Of a stretch of 64,000 bases of DNA, positions 51,664 to 61,673 are shown piece after piece. Positions within the stretch are counted from its first letter, which is position 1. Every line of letters starts with the position of its first letter. Source of the stretch: Sediminihaliea albiluteola (GTDB taxonomy: Bacteria > Pseudomonadota > Gammaproteobacteria > Pseudomonadales > Halieaceae); assembly GCF_014077625.1 (NCBI RefSeq), contig NZ_JACFXU010000014.1:620001-684000 (forward strand), given 5' to 3'. The notes under the pieces were generated by a model, which was given only the letters and a program-made list of their open reading frames with translations, did no database searches and was not told the DNA's origin. The position numbers and the translations under genes were made by a program.

Positions 51664-53487
51664 ATGGCTAAGAAACTAACAGTTCGTATCGCTTTAAGTT
51701 TGATTGCCAGCGCGGGTCTTACAGCTGGGGCAGGGGCCGCAGAGGTGCCCAGCACAGACAAAGCATTGTCAGCCGCTAATTTGATCCTGCATAACGGCAA
51801 GGTCGCTGTATCCACAGACGATGGCGCTTACCGCTTCGCCGAGGCTGTAGCGATCAGCGACGGTCATATTGCGGCGGTGGGTGGCAGCCAAGAGTTATTG
51901 GCGAAGGCTGGAGAGACGGCTCGAGCCATTGATTTACAAGGCCGCACCGTAATCCCAGGCTTGAACGACTCCCACAGCCACGTTGTGCGTGGCGGGCGAT
52001 TCTACAATTTGGAACTGCGCTGGGACGGCGTCGACAGCCTAAAAGAGGCATTGAGCATGGTCGGCGAACAAGCCAAGCGTACGCCGCAAGGTGAGTGGGT
52101 GCGGGTGATCGGCGGCTGGTCGCCCTACCAGTTCGAAGAACAGCGCATGCCCACCCCGGCCGAGTTGACCCGAGCTGCACCTGACACACCGGTGTTTGTC
52201 TTATTCCTTTATAGTCGGGGCTTCTTAAACGCTGCTGCGGTGGAAAAGCTGGGCATTACTGAAAACACCCAGGCGCCAAAGGGCGGGCGCTACGAGATGA
52301 CCAAGGACGGCGGTGCTATCCTCTACGCCGAACCCAATCCCACCATCCTGTATCAGACCATCGGCACGCTGCCCGGTCTCTCAGAAGAGAAGCAGGTCAA
52401 TTCAACCAAGCACTTTTACCGTGAACTTAACCGTTTCGGACTGACCAGTGTAATTGATGCTGGCGGCGGCGGGCACATCTTCCCGGATGACTATGAAGGC
52501 ACTCGCAAGCTGTCGGAGCAGGGCGAAATGCCACTGCGCGTGTCCTACTACCTGTTCCCCCAAAGCCCGGAAAAGGAGCTGAGCACCTTCCGCTACTGGG
52601 TGAACAATTTCGAGCAGGGTAAAAACCAAGCTGACCTCGCCAATGGCTACGTGCTTGAAGGCGGCGGCGAGTTCCTCACCTGGAACGCTGGTGATTTCGA
52701 GAACTTTACCGCAGCAAGACCCGAGATCCTGAGCAAGCCCTACATGCGACAAGAACTCTACGAGGTCACCAAGTATCTGGCCGAGAACAAGTGGCCGATC
52801 CGCATTCACGCTACCTATGACGAGAGCGTGAGCAAAATTTTAGATATCTGGGAAAAAGTGGATGCCGAGCACCCCTTCGATGAGCTGCGCTGCACTCTGG
52901 ATCATGTGGAGACGATCACTGACAGCAATATCGAACGCGTCAAGGCACTGGGCTGCGGCATAGCGCTACAAAGCCGAATGGCCTATGCCGGCGAACAATT
53001 CATCGAGCGCTATGGCAAGGACCTTGCCGCCACTTCGCCGCCATTGCGTAAACTCGCCGAGAGCGGCCTCCCTGTCGGCTTGGGCAGTGATGGCACCCGC
53101 GTGGCTACTTACAACCCCTGGATAACCTTGTACTGGGCGGTCACCGGCAAGACGGTGGGTGGCACACAAGTCTATCCAAGTGAAAATCGCCTATCCCGCG
53201 CTCAAGCCCTGCGCTTACACACCGAAGGTAGCGCTTGGTTTTCAGGTGAACAAGGCCAGAAGGGCCGTATTGAGCCTGGCCAATACGCAGACTTGGCTGT
53301 GCTAAACGCAGACTACTTTACAGTGCCAGATGAGCAAATCCGGGACATTGAATCCGTTCTGACTGTGGTGGGAGGCAAAGTTGTTTATGGCGCAGCTGAA
53401 TATGCTGAGTTGGCGCCACAATTACCTCCGATTCAGCCAGAGTGGTCGCCGGTGGCGCGCTTCAATGGTTACAAAGCCGCTAACTGA
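51664..53487 (+). CDS. Exported amidohydrolase (YtcJ-like, amidohydrolase family 3)
   Basis: 607 residues with an N-terminal signal peptide (MAKKLTVRIALSLIASAG..., cleavage near AGA-AE). HxH metal motif NDSHSHV (about 102-107), central IRIHATYDES, and GLGSDGTRV in the C-terminal half as in YtcJ proteins. It should act in the periplasm, hydrolysing an amide, ester or ring. 21 bp after the pirin gene with RBS AGGAG; third in the operon. Confidence 0.88.
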   Translation: MAKKLTVRIALSLIASAGLTAGAGAAEVPSTDKALSAANLILHNGKVAVSTDDGAYRFAEAVAISDGHIAAVGGSQELLAKAGETARAIDLQGRTVIPGLNDSHSHVVRGGRFYNLELRWDGVDSLKEALSMVGEQAKRTPQGEWVRVIGGWSPYQFEEQRMPTPAELTRAAPDTPVFVLFLYSRGFLNAAAVEKLGITENTQAPKGGRYEMTKDGGAILYAEPNPTILYQTIGTLPGLSEEKQVNSTKHFYRELNRFGLTSVIDAGGGGHIFPDDYEGTRKLSEQGEMPLRVSYYLFPQSPEKELSTFRYWVNNFEQGKNQADLANGYVLEGGGEFLTWNAGDFENFTAARPEILSKPYMRQELYEVTKYLAENKWPIRIHATYDESVSKILDIWEKVDAEHPFDELRCTLDHVETITDSNIERVKALGCGIALQSRMAYAGEQFIERYGKDLAATSPPLRKLAESGLPVGLGSDGTRVATYNPWITLYWAVTGKTVGGTQVYPSENRLSRAQALRLHTEGSAWFSGEQGQKGRIEPGQYADLAVLNADYFTVPDEQIRDIESVLTVVGGKVVYGAAEYAELAPQLPPIQPEWSPVARFNGYKAAN

Positions 53488-53693
53488 AGCCAGAACTGAG
53501 CTCTTGCTGGCCCTCAAAGTGACTGAAATCCGGGGGCCATCACTTCAGCTTTCTTGAACAAAGCAATTGTGGAGGTAAGCCTATGGTTTTATAGATTTAA
53601 ACAACTTTTAAAATGCTGAACTACACTTTCGACTCGACGGCCGCAAATTGAAAAGGTCGCGACACAATACTTTAATCACCTCAGGATACGATT

Positions 53694-54473
53694 ATGAAAC
53701 GCACAAAACGACTTGGAAAAGCTCTTCTCGCGTTTGCCGCATGTGCTTCGCTACTCATGCAGCCGATAATGTTCTCCAGCGTGGCTCAGGCGCAGGAAGC
53801 AAGCCAACTGCACCTTAAAGGTCTATCGCACAAGCCGAGCAAAGCTGCGAATGAGGCTCTGTTTGATCCAAATGACGCAGTATTGTTATTGCTTGACCAC
53901 CAGACCGGTCTATTCCAGACCGTCAACGACATCTCCGTAAGCGAGTTGAGAGCCAATACCGTGGCGCTGGCAAAGATCGCGGAACAGGCAGGTATTCCAA
54001 TTATCTACACCGCCTCTGAGCCCAATGGCCCCAATGGCCCAATCATGGAAGAGCTCCCCGCTGCAATGCCTAGTGCCCAATATGTTGCTCGTAAGGGCGA
54101 AGTGAGCTCTTGGGATAATGCGGATTTTGTTAAAGCCGTGAAAGCGACTGGCAGAAAAACCTTGGTGATGGCTGGCGTCTGGACCAGCGTCTGTGTCGCC
54201 TTCCCTGCCCTGCAGGCCCATGCTGAAGGCTACAAGGTATTCACCGTAATGGATGCCTCAGGTGACGTCAGCAAGATGGCCTCTGACGCGGCCTTAGCCC
54301 GAATGACTGCAGCAGGTATTATTCCAGTCACCACCAACACCATGCTGAGTGAGACACACCGCACTTGGAATCGTCCTGATGCCGCTAAGTGGGGCTCGCT
54401 GTACTCCGAACTCGTACCGGAATACCGCGCCGTGACCGAAAGCTACACTCGCGCCCAAGAAGCAGCGAAATAA
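53694..54473 (+). CDS. Exported isochorismatase-family hydrolase
   Basis: 259 residues; signal peptide of about 33 residues (MKRTKRLGKALLAFAACASL..., ending VAQAQEA). The cysteine-hydrolase core has Asp in LLLLDHQTGLF, Lys in VARKGEVSSWD and Cys in MAGVWTSVCVAFPAL. YcaC-like members are of unknown substrate. A Tat motif is absent, so export is by Sec. Separated by 206 bp from the amidohydrolase; whether it shares the promoter is unclear. Confidence 0.9.
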   Translation: MKRTKRLGKALLAFAACASLLMQPIMFSSVAQAQEASQLHLKGLSHKPSKAANEALFDPNDAVLLLLDHQTGLFQTVNDISVSELRANTVALAKIAEQAGIPIIYTASEPNGPNGPIMEELPAAMPSAQYVARKGEVSSWDNADFVKAVKATGRKTLVMAGVWTSVCVAFPALQAHAEGYKVFTVMDASGDVSKMASDAALARMTAAGIIPVTTNTMLSETHRTWNRPDAAKWGSLYSELVPEYRAVTESYTRAQEAAK

Positions 54474-54514
54474 GGCCTTAGCCAACACCTGAAAAACAGG
54501 CTAGCCCTTTGACT

Positions 54515-54544
54515 AAAGTGGCCGCTCCTTAGAGCGGCCACTTT
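54515..54544. terminator. Rho-independent terminator after isochorismatase gene
   Basis: AAAGTGGCCGCT pairs fully with AGCGGCCACTTT around a CCTTAG loop. The stem is 12 bp, GC-rich, and ends in a T-containing stretch (TTTCATTG). The flanking A and T runs make it work in both directions. Confidence 0.85.
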
Positions 54545-54619
54545 CATTGTCTGTCGAGATACCTTCGACGAGCGCGACCTAGTGCAGCGCGCGAAACCCG
54601 AAAATTGAGGCTCTATAAC

Positions 54620-55879
54620 ATGACAATTATGCTCAATTTTTTACGCACGCTAATGATTGCTGTAACTCACAAGCGGCACTGCCTCAACCTTTCGCCAACC
54701 CTGCTAAGCCCACGGTGGCAGCTCGCGATCGTAGGCACAGTACTACTTAACGCCTGTAGCATAGGCCCAGAACGGCTCGCCAGCAGTCGCATGGCATACA
54801 ACGAGGCGGTTCAAATCACCGAGCAGCGCGAACTACTACTCAATATCGTCCGCTTGCGTTATCACGAAACGCCTGAGTTTCTTGCCATCAACAGTATATC
54901 CTCACAATTTGAGCTCACTACGACTGTCGGAGTCAGTAGTGAATTTGACGGCGATGGCGATGCCAGATCGATTCAGCCACAGGCTGAGCTTGGTTTCGCA
55001 GAGCGCCCGACTATTACCTTCACTCCGCAGCAAGGACAAGAATTCACACGTCAGCTAACCGCTCCAGTGGGGCCAGAAACGCTGTACCGCTTAATCGAAT
55101 ACGGCTGGGGACTAGATCGGATTTTTGAGCTGACTGTTCGCCAGATTAACTCTGTCGGCACGCCGATTGGTGTGGCGCGAGAGACATCTGAATCCCCATC
55201 ATCAGCGGAACTACTCAAGATCATTTCGACCCTCGCTAAATGGCAGCGTGAGGGTCTTGTCACATTGAGCCTAAGCGATGAGTTTGAAGATATCTCAGCT
55301 CTGGTACCGGCCACAATGGTCAGCGCTGCTGACATAGTGGAAGCCGCCAAAAGTGGCTATCGCATGCTCGCTCGAGATAAGGGCTATGTCCTAGCCCAAA
55401 AGGTATACCGCCTGACACTTAAGGTTGATAGTTCATTGAGGCCAACGCTCGAGTGGCAGCATGTGGCCCGCAGCTTAGGTATCGAGGCCGGCCGGCAGAG
55501 CTATGCCATTGATTTAGCAGACAAAGACGGGCAGGAACTAGGACGGCCGCTGGATACGCTGTACATCGCGACGCGCTCCCCCCTGGGCATCATGGCTTAT
55601 TTGGCCCAAGGCGTGACTTTGCCAGCCAAGGACAGCCATGCTCAGGATGCAGCTTCAATCGACGCACCTATGAGCACTCTGTTTCGCATCAAAACCGCGG
55701 AGGAAAAGCCTGACAGCGCCTACATCGCGGTGCCACACCGAGGGCGTTGGTTTTATATTCAGGCTGAGGACCTAGCCTCCCGGCGTAGTCTGGGAGCACT
55801 GATCTCCTTGCTCCGACTGGAACTAGAAGCCGGTGGCGCACAAAATGTGCCCACATTAACATTGCCTGTCGGGCTGTAG
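54620..55879 (+). CDS. Putative lipoprotein, unknown
   Basis: About 419 residues from ATG 54620; TTG 54605 and ATG 54653 are other possible starts. A hydrophobic segment followed by LLNACSIGPERL is a lipobox, so the mature protein is probably lipid-anchored. Sequences EQRELLLNIVRLRYHETPEF and TTVGVSSEFDGDGDARSIQP occur in a conserved group of uncharacterised outer-membrane-associated proteins. No catalytic motif seen. Confidence 0.72.
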   Translation: MTIMLNFLRTLMIAVTHKRHCLNLSPTLLSPRWQLAIVGTVLLNACSIGPERLASSRMAYNEAVQITEQRELLLNIVRLRYHETPEFLAINSISSQFELTTTVGVSSEFDGDGDARSIQPQAELGFAERPTITFTPQQGQEFTRQLTAPVGPETLYRLIEYGWGLDRIFELTVRQINSVGTPIGVARETSESPSSAELLKIISTLAKWQREGLVTLSLSDEFEDISALVPATMVSAADIVEAAKSGYRMLARDKGYVLAQKVYRLTLKVDSSLRPTLEWQHVARSLGIEAGRQSYAIDLADKDGQELGRPLDTLYIATRSPLGIMAYLAQGVTLPAKDSHAQDAASIDAPMSTLFRIKTAEEKPDSAYIAVPHRGRWFYIQAEDLASRRSLGALISLLRLELEAGGAQNVPTLTLPVGL

Positions 55880-55933
55880 TTCTGAAAAAATCTCACAACA
55901 ACGCCACCTTGAGCATGGAGTTAAGGCTTATTA

Positions 55934-57037
55934 ATGAATGAGACAATCCGCAAAGCAACCTGGCTTGAGCTGTTTTACGATCTGATTTTCGTGGTAGCAA
56001 TTGCCAAGGCTGTCGATACCCTGGGCCATGCCAATCAGGGACAGATCGAGTTCGAGTCATACTTCAAGTACATACTGATTATGATCCCACTGTGGTGGGC
56101 ATGGACTGGCCATACTCTGTTCGCCAATCGCTTTGATAATGATGACCTCTTTCAGCGTCTCATGACCCTCGGGCAAATGGCCGTCGCCGCCTCCTTATCA
56201 GTATTTATTGATCCGGATTTTGATCCTAACTATCTCGGTTTTCTGCTGTCCTATGTCGCCCTTCGCGGCCTCCTCGTACTGATGTATGGACGAGCTGCCA
56301 TGCTCGCTGAAGGGGCCTGTCGGGATGTAGCTAAGTTTCTCGGCCTGGGCTTCACCGTGGGGCTATTAATTAGTCTGTCGTCACTACTCTTTACCGGGCC
56401 ATGGAAATATGTGGTGCTCTATCTCGGCATTATCGTCGATATTATTTTTCCACTGCTCGGACGGCGCTATCTGGCACGCGCCCCGGTCGAGAGCCATCAC
56501 GTGCCGGAGCGCTACGCGCTTTTGATCATTATCTTACTCGGCGAATCAGTGGCAAACCTAGTATCGTCCTTTGAAAGCGTCGCGGTATCCCTACAAACTG
56601 TCGTGGCAGCAGTGGCCGGCTTCTTGCTCCTTGCTGCTATTTGGTGGGTCTACTACGACAATCTGGAAAGGCGGATCTACGGCCAGGAGTTGGGTACCGG
56701 CCAGGCAGTCATCTATCTGCATCTCGCGCTATTTATCGGCCTAGGTGGCATTGCAACTATGATCGGTTTCGCCATCGATCCAGTACTGGCAGTGGCCGAT
56801 TACAAGCTGCTCGTTGGTCTCAGTACGGCAGTCTTTCTCATTGCGCTACAACTGCTACTGCAAATTTACCACCCCAAAGCTGAGCGGGCTCCCCTGCTGC
56901 GCAACGCTGTGATTACCTTGGTACTTAGCCTTGCAGCGCTAGCTCTTGCACCAACAAATGTAACAGTGCTTTTAGCAATGACCGGGGTGTTTTTGATTCA
57001 CGCAATTAGCGATATAAGACGACAACGTGCTATTTGA
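55934..57037 (+). CDS. LtrA (low temperature requirement A) family membrane protein
   Basis: 367 residues with about ten to twelve membrane helices. TWLELFYDLIFVVAIAKAVD is the family's first helix and has conserved acidic and aromatic residues; GRAAMLAEGACRD and ERYALLIIILLGESVANLV follow. First found for Listeria growth in the cold; its biochemical role is not settled. RBS GAG/AAGG precedes ATG 55934. Confidence 0.92.
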   Translation: MNETIRKATWLELFYDLIFVVAIAKAVDTLGHANQGQIEFESYFKYILIMIPLWWAWTGHTLFANRFDNDDLFQRLMTLGQMAVAASLSVFIDPDFDPNYLGFLLSYVALRGLLVLMYGRAAMLAEGACRDVAKFLGLGFTVGLLISLSSLLFTGPWKYVVLYLGIIVDIIFPLLGRRYLARAPVESHHVPERYALLIIILLGESVANLVSSFESVAVSLQTVVAAVAGFLLLAAIWWVYYDNLERRIYGQELGTGQAVIYLHLALFIGLGGIATMIGFAIDPVLAVADYKLLVGLSTAVFLIALQLLLQIYHPKAERAPLLRNAVITLVLSLAALALAPTNVTVLLAMTGVFLIHAISDIRRQRAI

Positions 57038-57183
57038 GGCAAGCGAATTTAGCCGCAAATCAGTGCTTGTTTTAACAGTTAGTTAGCATGGGGCGCTGGA
57101 CGATGGTGAGATCAAGCAGTGCTAAAGTTATCGTCCCCCTGGCGGGTCTGAGAGCCTAGCAAAGGCCTGCTGATCGAAAGCAA

Positions 57184-57212
57184 CAAAAAAGGCCCTGCGT
57201 GAGGGCCTTTTT
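57184..57212. terminator. Bidirectional rho-independent terminator
   Basis: AAAAAAGGCCCT ... AGGGCCTTTTTT: a 7-bp GC-rich stem extended by A6/T6 with a GCGTG loop. It lies between ltrA (plus) and the tRNA gene (minus) and can serve both strands. Confidence 0.9.
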
Positions 57213-57237
57213 TAGCGGTCGCTGCCGCTGAGATATT

Positions 57238-57314
<77 letters not shown>

Positions 57315-57428
57315 ATTAAGGAGGCGCATTATACGGCTGCAGCTCAGATTGCTCAACTGCGATTTTGTATTTCGTGTTTTTTTAGCCTTTATGGGGCCTG
57401 CCTATGCTATTTCGCCATGGCCGCATTA

Positions 57429-59096
57429 TCAGCGGAATCGAGGCGCTTGATAAACTTGCTTACCGGCAACGTACACCGCCTTCACCTGCAACTGCCCCAG
57501 TTCAGCCTCTGGCACCTCAAAATAATCTTTGTCGATGAGAATAAAGTCGGCAAAATAACCCGGCTGAAGGCGACCTATGGCCGCTTCTTGATGCGCTGCG
57601 TAGGCCGCACCTTCCGTAAATAGCGCCAGAGCATCTAAGCGGCTTATTTTCTGTTCGGGCATCCAAGCAGTATTTGGCTCCCCACTTTGATCCTGACGAC
57701 TCACCGCTGCATGGAGCCCTAAAAAGGGATTAGGCGACTCGACGGGAAAGTCGGAACCAGCGGCCATATGCGAAGCACTCGCTAGCAGCGACTGCCAGGC
57801 GTAGGCTCCTTGTAGTCGCTCCTTCCCTAGGCGTGCGCCAGCCATATTTTTATCGCTAACTGCATGTAAAGGCTGGATCGATGCAATCACGTTCAGCGCT
57901 GGAAAACGCGCAATATCTTGCCTGCGCAAAACCTGCGCATGTTCGACTCGGTGCCTTAAAGCTGCACTTTTGGGGTCGCTGTTAAGACGCTCGTATAAGT
58001 CCAGCACTCGAGCATTGGCTCGATCACCAATAGCATGGGCACTGACCTGATAACCTGCCGCCACCGCGCGGTTCATATGCTGCTCGAGGGCCTCAGCACT
58101 CTGCAACAGCAAACCGCGCTCACCGGGCGCGTCACTGTAATCCTCAAATAAAGCCGCACCTCGAGAGCCCAAGGCGCCATCGACCCAGATCTTAACACTG
58201 CGAACATCCAGCCTGTGTGCTTGATCCACTGAGGGGCCAGCCTCTAGGTAAACATCGTTGCCTGGATCGCGCAGATCGAGCATCGCATAGACCCGAATGG
58301 GTAGGCGACCGGCCCGCTGTAAGACGCGGTAGGCCTGCACTTCCAGCGCAGATACACCGGCATCATGCACTGAGGTAATACCGTAGCTGGCCAGATCTTC
58401 TAAGGCCCTGTACTGCCACTGCGCTAACTGCTCAACACTCGCTTGAGGCATCACTCTGTGCACTAGGGTCATAGCGTTATCAATTAACACCCCAGTGGGC
58501 TGCCCCTTGCTATCACGCACTATCTGACCGCCTTCAGGGTCGGGGGTGCTGGCGCTAATTCCCGCCAAAGCCAAAGCGTTTGAGTTGGCCCACAAGGCGT
58601 GACCATCGACTCGGGTTAAAACCACCGCGCTGTCGGCGCTAATAGCATCTAAACTTGCCTTGTTAGGGAAAGTTTTCTCAGGCCACAAGACCTGATTCCA
58701 GCCTCGCCCCTGCACCCACTCACTGGCCGGATGCTGCGCCAAGTAGCTCGCCACCCGCTGTACAGCTTGCTGCTCACTAGTCACCCCCACCAAATCCACT
58801 GAGGACAGTGCCCGGCCATGGCCGCTCACATGACCGTGTGCATCAATCAAGCCCGGCAGCAGTGTGGCACCTCCAGCATCAATACGTGTTTCGGCGCTAC
58901 TGCGCTCTGCATTAAGAGCGCTGGCGTAGAGGCGTGTCACCTTGTCCTGCTCAAACTCCAAGGCGACAAAGCGCTGCAGCTCGCCCTGATTTAGGCTATA
59001 GCCATTGACGTTATATATTAATGTCGCAGCCTGCAGCGGCTGCAGCGTAGCCAGCACCAGGCACAGTGACAGTATTTTGGCTAAAGTTTTATCCAT
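57429..59096 (-). CDS. Exported amidohydrolase (YtcJ-like)
   Basis: 555 residues with a signal peptide (MDKTLAKILSLCLVLATLQP..., cleavage near LQA-AT). HxH in LIDAHGHVSGHG (about 86), then SVHDAGVS, VKIWVDGALGSRGAAL, SAHAIGDRAN, RHRVEHAQVL and AAGSDFPVE follow the family order. It is a second exported member beside 51664-53487, with different organisation and no operon partners. Substrate unknown; periplasmic. Confidence 0.9.
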   Translation of the reverse strand: MDKTLAKILSLCLVLATLQPLQAATLIYNVNGYSLNQGELQRFVALEFEQDKVTRLYASALNAERSSAETRIDAGGATLLPGLIDAHGHVSGHGRALSSVDLVGVTSEQQAVQRVASYLAQHPASEWVQGRGWNQVLWPEKTFPNKASLDAISADSAVVLTRVDGHALWANSNALALAGISASTPDPEGGQIVRDSKGQPTGVLIDNAMTLVHRVMPQASVEQLAQWQYRALEDLASYGITSVHDAGVSALEVQAYRVLQRAGRLPIRVYAMLDLRDPGNDVYLEAGPSVDQAHRLDVRSVKIWVDGALGSRGAALFEDYSDAPGERGLLLQSAEALEQHMNRAVAAGYQVSAHAIGDRANARVLDLYERLNSDPKSAALRHRVEHAQVLRRQDIARFPALNVIASIQPLHAVSDKNMAGARLGKERLQGAYAWQSLLASASHMAAGSDFPVESPNPFLGLHAAVSRQDQSGEPNTAWMPEQKISRLDALALFTEGAAYAAHQEAAIGRLQPGYFADFILIDKDYFEVPEAELGQLQVKAVYVAGKQVYQAPRFR

Positions 59097-59368
59097 GACC
59101 CAGCGTCCAAAAAGCGATCCATCAGCCCATTTATTGACAAGTCATCATAGCGCCTGCATCACTCTGAAGCATTAGCGACAACCTTCGGTGGTGACAGCTG
59201 TCCAGCTAGAGTGTTGATAAATGCTGCAATAAGACCCAGCATAGGGCTGTTATTTTTGCCTATATCCCGACTGCTTAAACCGTGACGGCCATTGCTTAGC
59301 TCGCAACAGGCTACACTGGAGGTGGATCGGGTAACCCTCTGACACAAACTCACCACTGGAGACGACTT

Positions 59369-59827
59369 ATGTTTGACAATGAACACCCCGCTCGTCGCGC
59401 CGCTCTCTTGTCACGGCAGTATGTGCACGAAAAGAACCGCGAAGGCTGGCTAAGCTTATACGCCGAAGATGCTATTATTGAAGATCCAATTGGCGTCTCT
59501 CACATTGACCCTGTGGGTGATGGGCACCGTGGACCTGCAGCCCGAGAAGCCTTCTGGGACAATTTCATCGCCCCTGCCAATATCAATATTGAGATCTTAG
59601 AGTCCTATGCCGCAGGCAAAGAAGTCGCTAACCATGTACTACTCACAGTGACTGTTGACAGCGGTGAGGGTAAGAAAATACAGCAAAATATTCACGGAGT
59701 TTTCACCTACGAAGTCAACGACGAAGGCAAGTTGCTCGCGCTGCGCGGCTACTGGGAAACAGATGATCCACGCAACGCCATGATGGAGTTTGACGAACAG
59801 GGCAATGCACGGCCTTTAAGCTCCTAA
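59369..59827 (+). CDS. SnoaL-like / NTF2-fold protein
   Basis: 152 residues. RQYVHEKNREGWLSLYAEDA and IIEDPIGVSHIDPVGDGHRG match the SnoaL/ketosteroid-isomerase-like family with its conical barrel. The C-terminal beta strands end RGYWETDDPRNAMMEF. Members may isomerise or hydrolyse steroid- or polyketide-like substrates. RBS GGAGACGACTT lies before the ATG. Promoter within the 272-bp gap 59097-59368, where I see no other feature. Confidence 0.85.
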   Translation: MFDNEHPARRAALLSRQYVHEKNREGWLSLYAEDAIIEDPIGVSHIDPVGDGHRGPAAREAFWDNFIAPANINIEILESYAAGKEVANHVLLTVTVDSGEGKKIQQNIHGVFTYEVNDEGKLLALRGYWETDDPRNAMMEFDEQGNARPLSS

Positions 59828-59999
59828 ACCTAGCCTCAGGCCTTCAACTGAACAAATTAGCCCGCGGTAAATAGGGAGCGAGTCACAAAAAGCCCCTTTT
59901 AACCGCGGCTGCCCTTGCCCTTCACCACTATTAATGCGTTATGCTTCTGCTTAGGGTCTTGCATGGACCGACAAAAAGATAACAGCAGGCGCAGAACAC

Positions 60000-61673
60000 A
60001 TGACGACAATAGACCAGCTCTTGAAGGACATTAACGACGCCCCCGATGGCCCCTCCATAGCTGCAATCTTTGATTTCGATGGCACCATCATTGCCGGCTA
60101 CTCAGCCACAGTCTTTATTCGCGAACAGCTTCGACGCGGTGATATTTCGCCCAGACAACTGGTGGAACTATCCGCCGCCATGACCGGTTTTGGCATGGGT
60201 AGAATGGGCTTTTCTGCCATGATGGCGGTCACCGCTCAGTTTATGCGCGGCGTTGAAGAGGCGACCTACGAAGAAATAGGTGCGCGACTCTACGACAAAC
60301 AGATAGCAAGGATGATTTATCCAGAGTCGCGAGCGCTGATTGAAGCGCACCAGCGCAAAGGTCACAGCGTCGCGGTCATTTCCTCAGCCACCCCCTACCA
60401 AGTTAAATATGCCGCCGAAGATTTAGGCATCGAACACGTGCTGTGCACTGAGCTAGAAGTCAAAAAAGGCCGCTTTACTGGCTCAGTCTTGTCGCCGACC
60501 TGTTTTGGTCAAGGTAAGGTAGATGCCGCCGAGATGTTAGCTAAAGCAACGGGGGCCGAGCTCGATGCCAGCTTTTTTTACAGCGACAGCAGCGATGACT
60601 TGTTGTTACTCGAACGGGTAGGCTTGCCCCGGGCCTTAAACCCCAATGCTCGCCTGGCCGGCATTGCTAACGACCGTAATTGGCCCAGCGCACGCTTTGG
60701 CAGCCGCGGTCGAGCCACCATGTCCCAGTGGTTACGCTCTGTAGCGGCCACTGCCAGCGTAGTCTCAGCCTATGCTGCGGGGCTGCCAATTTATGCGCTA
60801 ACTGGGTCACGCCGAGATTCTCTGAACTTCTCATTTTCTTTGTTTGCCGATACCGCCAGCGCACTAATCGGCCTACACCTGAACATTAAAGGGCAGAAAA
60901 ACCTTTGGGACCAGCGCCCCGCAGTGTTTATTTTCAATCATCAAAGTAAAGCTGATGTAGTCATAATAGCCAGCCTTTTGCGCCGCGATATCGCTAGTGT
61001 AGGCAAGCAAGAAATTAAAAAACTACCGATTATTGGCAAAGTACTCGAGCTTGGCGGGGTAGTCTTTATCGATCGCAGCAACTCAAAAAATGCTATCGAA
61101 GCTATGACTCCACTCGTTGATGCGATGCGTGAGGAAGGTAAATCTGTGGCTCTAGCGCCAGAGGGCACACGCAGCACCTCAGCAAAGCTACTGCCTTTCA
61201 AGAAAGGTGCCTTCCATTTAGCCATGCAGGCAGGAGTGCCGATAGTACCTATCGTTATTCACAATGCCGGCGATGTGGCGCCAAAAGGTGAATTTGTATT
61301 TCGCCCTGCGAGCGTCGATGTCGAAGTACTCGAACCCATCTCCACTGAGGACTGGAAAGTCGAAGATTTGGATGATCATGTGCGCAGCGTACGAAATCTA
61401 TTCTTAAAAGCGCTCGGACAAGCACTGGAGCCCGAAGCAACAGCGACAAACAAGAAAACTCAAGCAAAAACTAAGGCAAAGCCTGCTGCCAAAACCAAAA
61501 CCAAAACCAAAACCAAAACCAAAACCAAAACCAAGGCTAAGGCTAAGGCTAAGGCCAAATCAAAAACCACAACTAAAGGCGCTGCGCCTAAATCTAGTGC
61601 CAGCCCAAAAGCAGCCAAGCCAGCAGCACGATCAAAAGCCAAGCCTAAAAATGCAGTGAGTGGTGGGAAATGA
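60000..61673 (+). CDS. HAD-IB hydrolase fused to PlsC-type acyltransferase
   Basis: 557 residues in three parts. Residues 15-235: HAD-superfamily IB, with FDFDGTIIAGYSA (about 22) and SDSSDDLLLLERVG. Residues 290-470: 1-acylglycerol-3-phosphate acyltransferase, with FNHQSKADV (Asn313, His314 and Asp319), VFIDRSNSKN and LAPEGTRSTS. Residues about 480-557: a very basic tail of Lys-Thr and Lys-Ala repeats. The tail may bind acidic membranes. The next gene overlaps by 4 bp and encodes a GPAT, so the pair probably performs successive steps of phosphatidate synthesis. Confidence 0.9.
   Translation: MTTIDQLLKDINDAPDGPSIAAIFDFDGTIIAGYSATVFIREQLRRGDISPRQLVELSAAMTGFGMGRMGFSAMMAVTAQFMRGVEEATYEEIGARLYDKQIARMIYPESRALIEAHQRKGHSVAVISSATPYQVKYAAEDLGIEHVLCTELEVKKGRFTGSVLSPTCFGQGKVDAAEMLAKATGAELDASFFYSDSSDDLLLLERVGLPRALNPNARLAGIANDRNWPSARFGSRGRATMSQWLRSVAATASVVSAYAAGLPIYALTGSRRDSLNFSFSLFADTASALIGLHLNIKGQKNLWDQRPAVFIFNHQSKADVVIIASLLRRDIASVGKQEIKKLPIIGKVLELGGVVFIDRSNSKNAIEAMTPLVDAMREEGKSVALAPEGTRSTSAKLLPFKKGAFHLAMQAGVPIVPIVIHNAGDVAPKGEFVFRPASVDVEVLEPISTEDWKVEDLDDHVRSVRNLFLKALGQALEPEATATNKKTQAKTKAKPAAKTKTKTKTKTKTKTKAKAKAKAKSKTTTKGAAPKSSASPKAAKPAARSKAKPKNAVSGGK
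61491..61556 (+). repeat. Hexanucleotide tandem repeats in the HAD-PlsC gene
   Basis: Seven exact copies of AAAACC (61491-61532) encode Lys-Thr, followed by four AAGGCY units (61533-61556) encoding Lys-Ala. Because the unit is a multiple of three, change in copy number would alter tail length without breaking the frame. Confidence 0.9.
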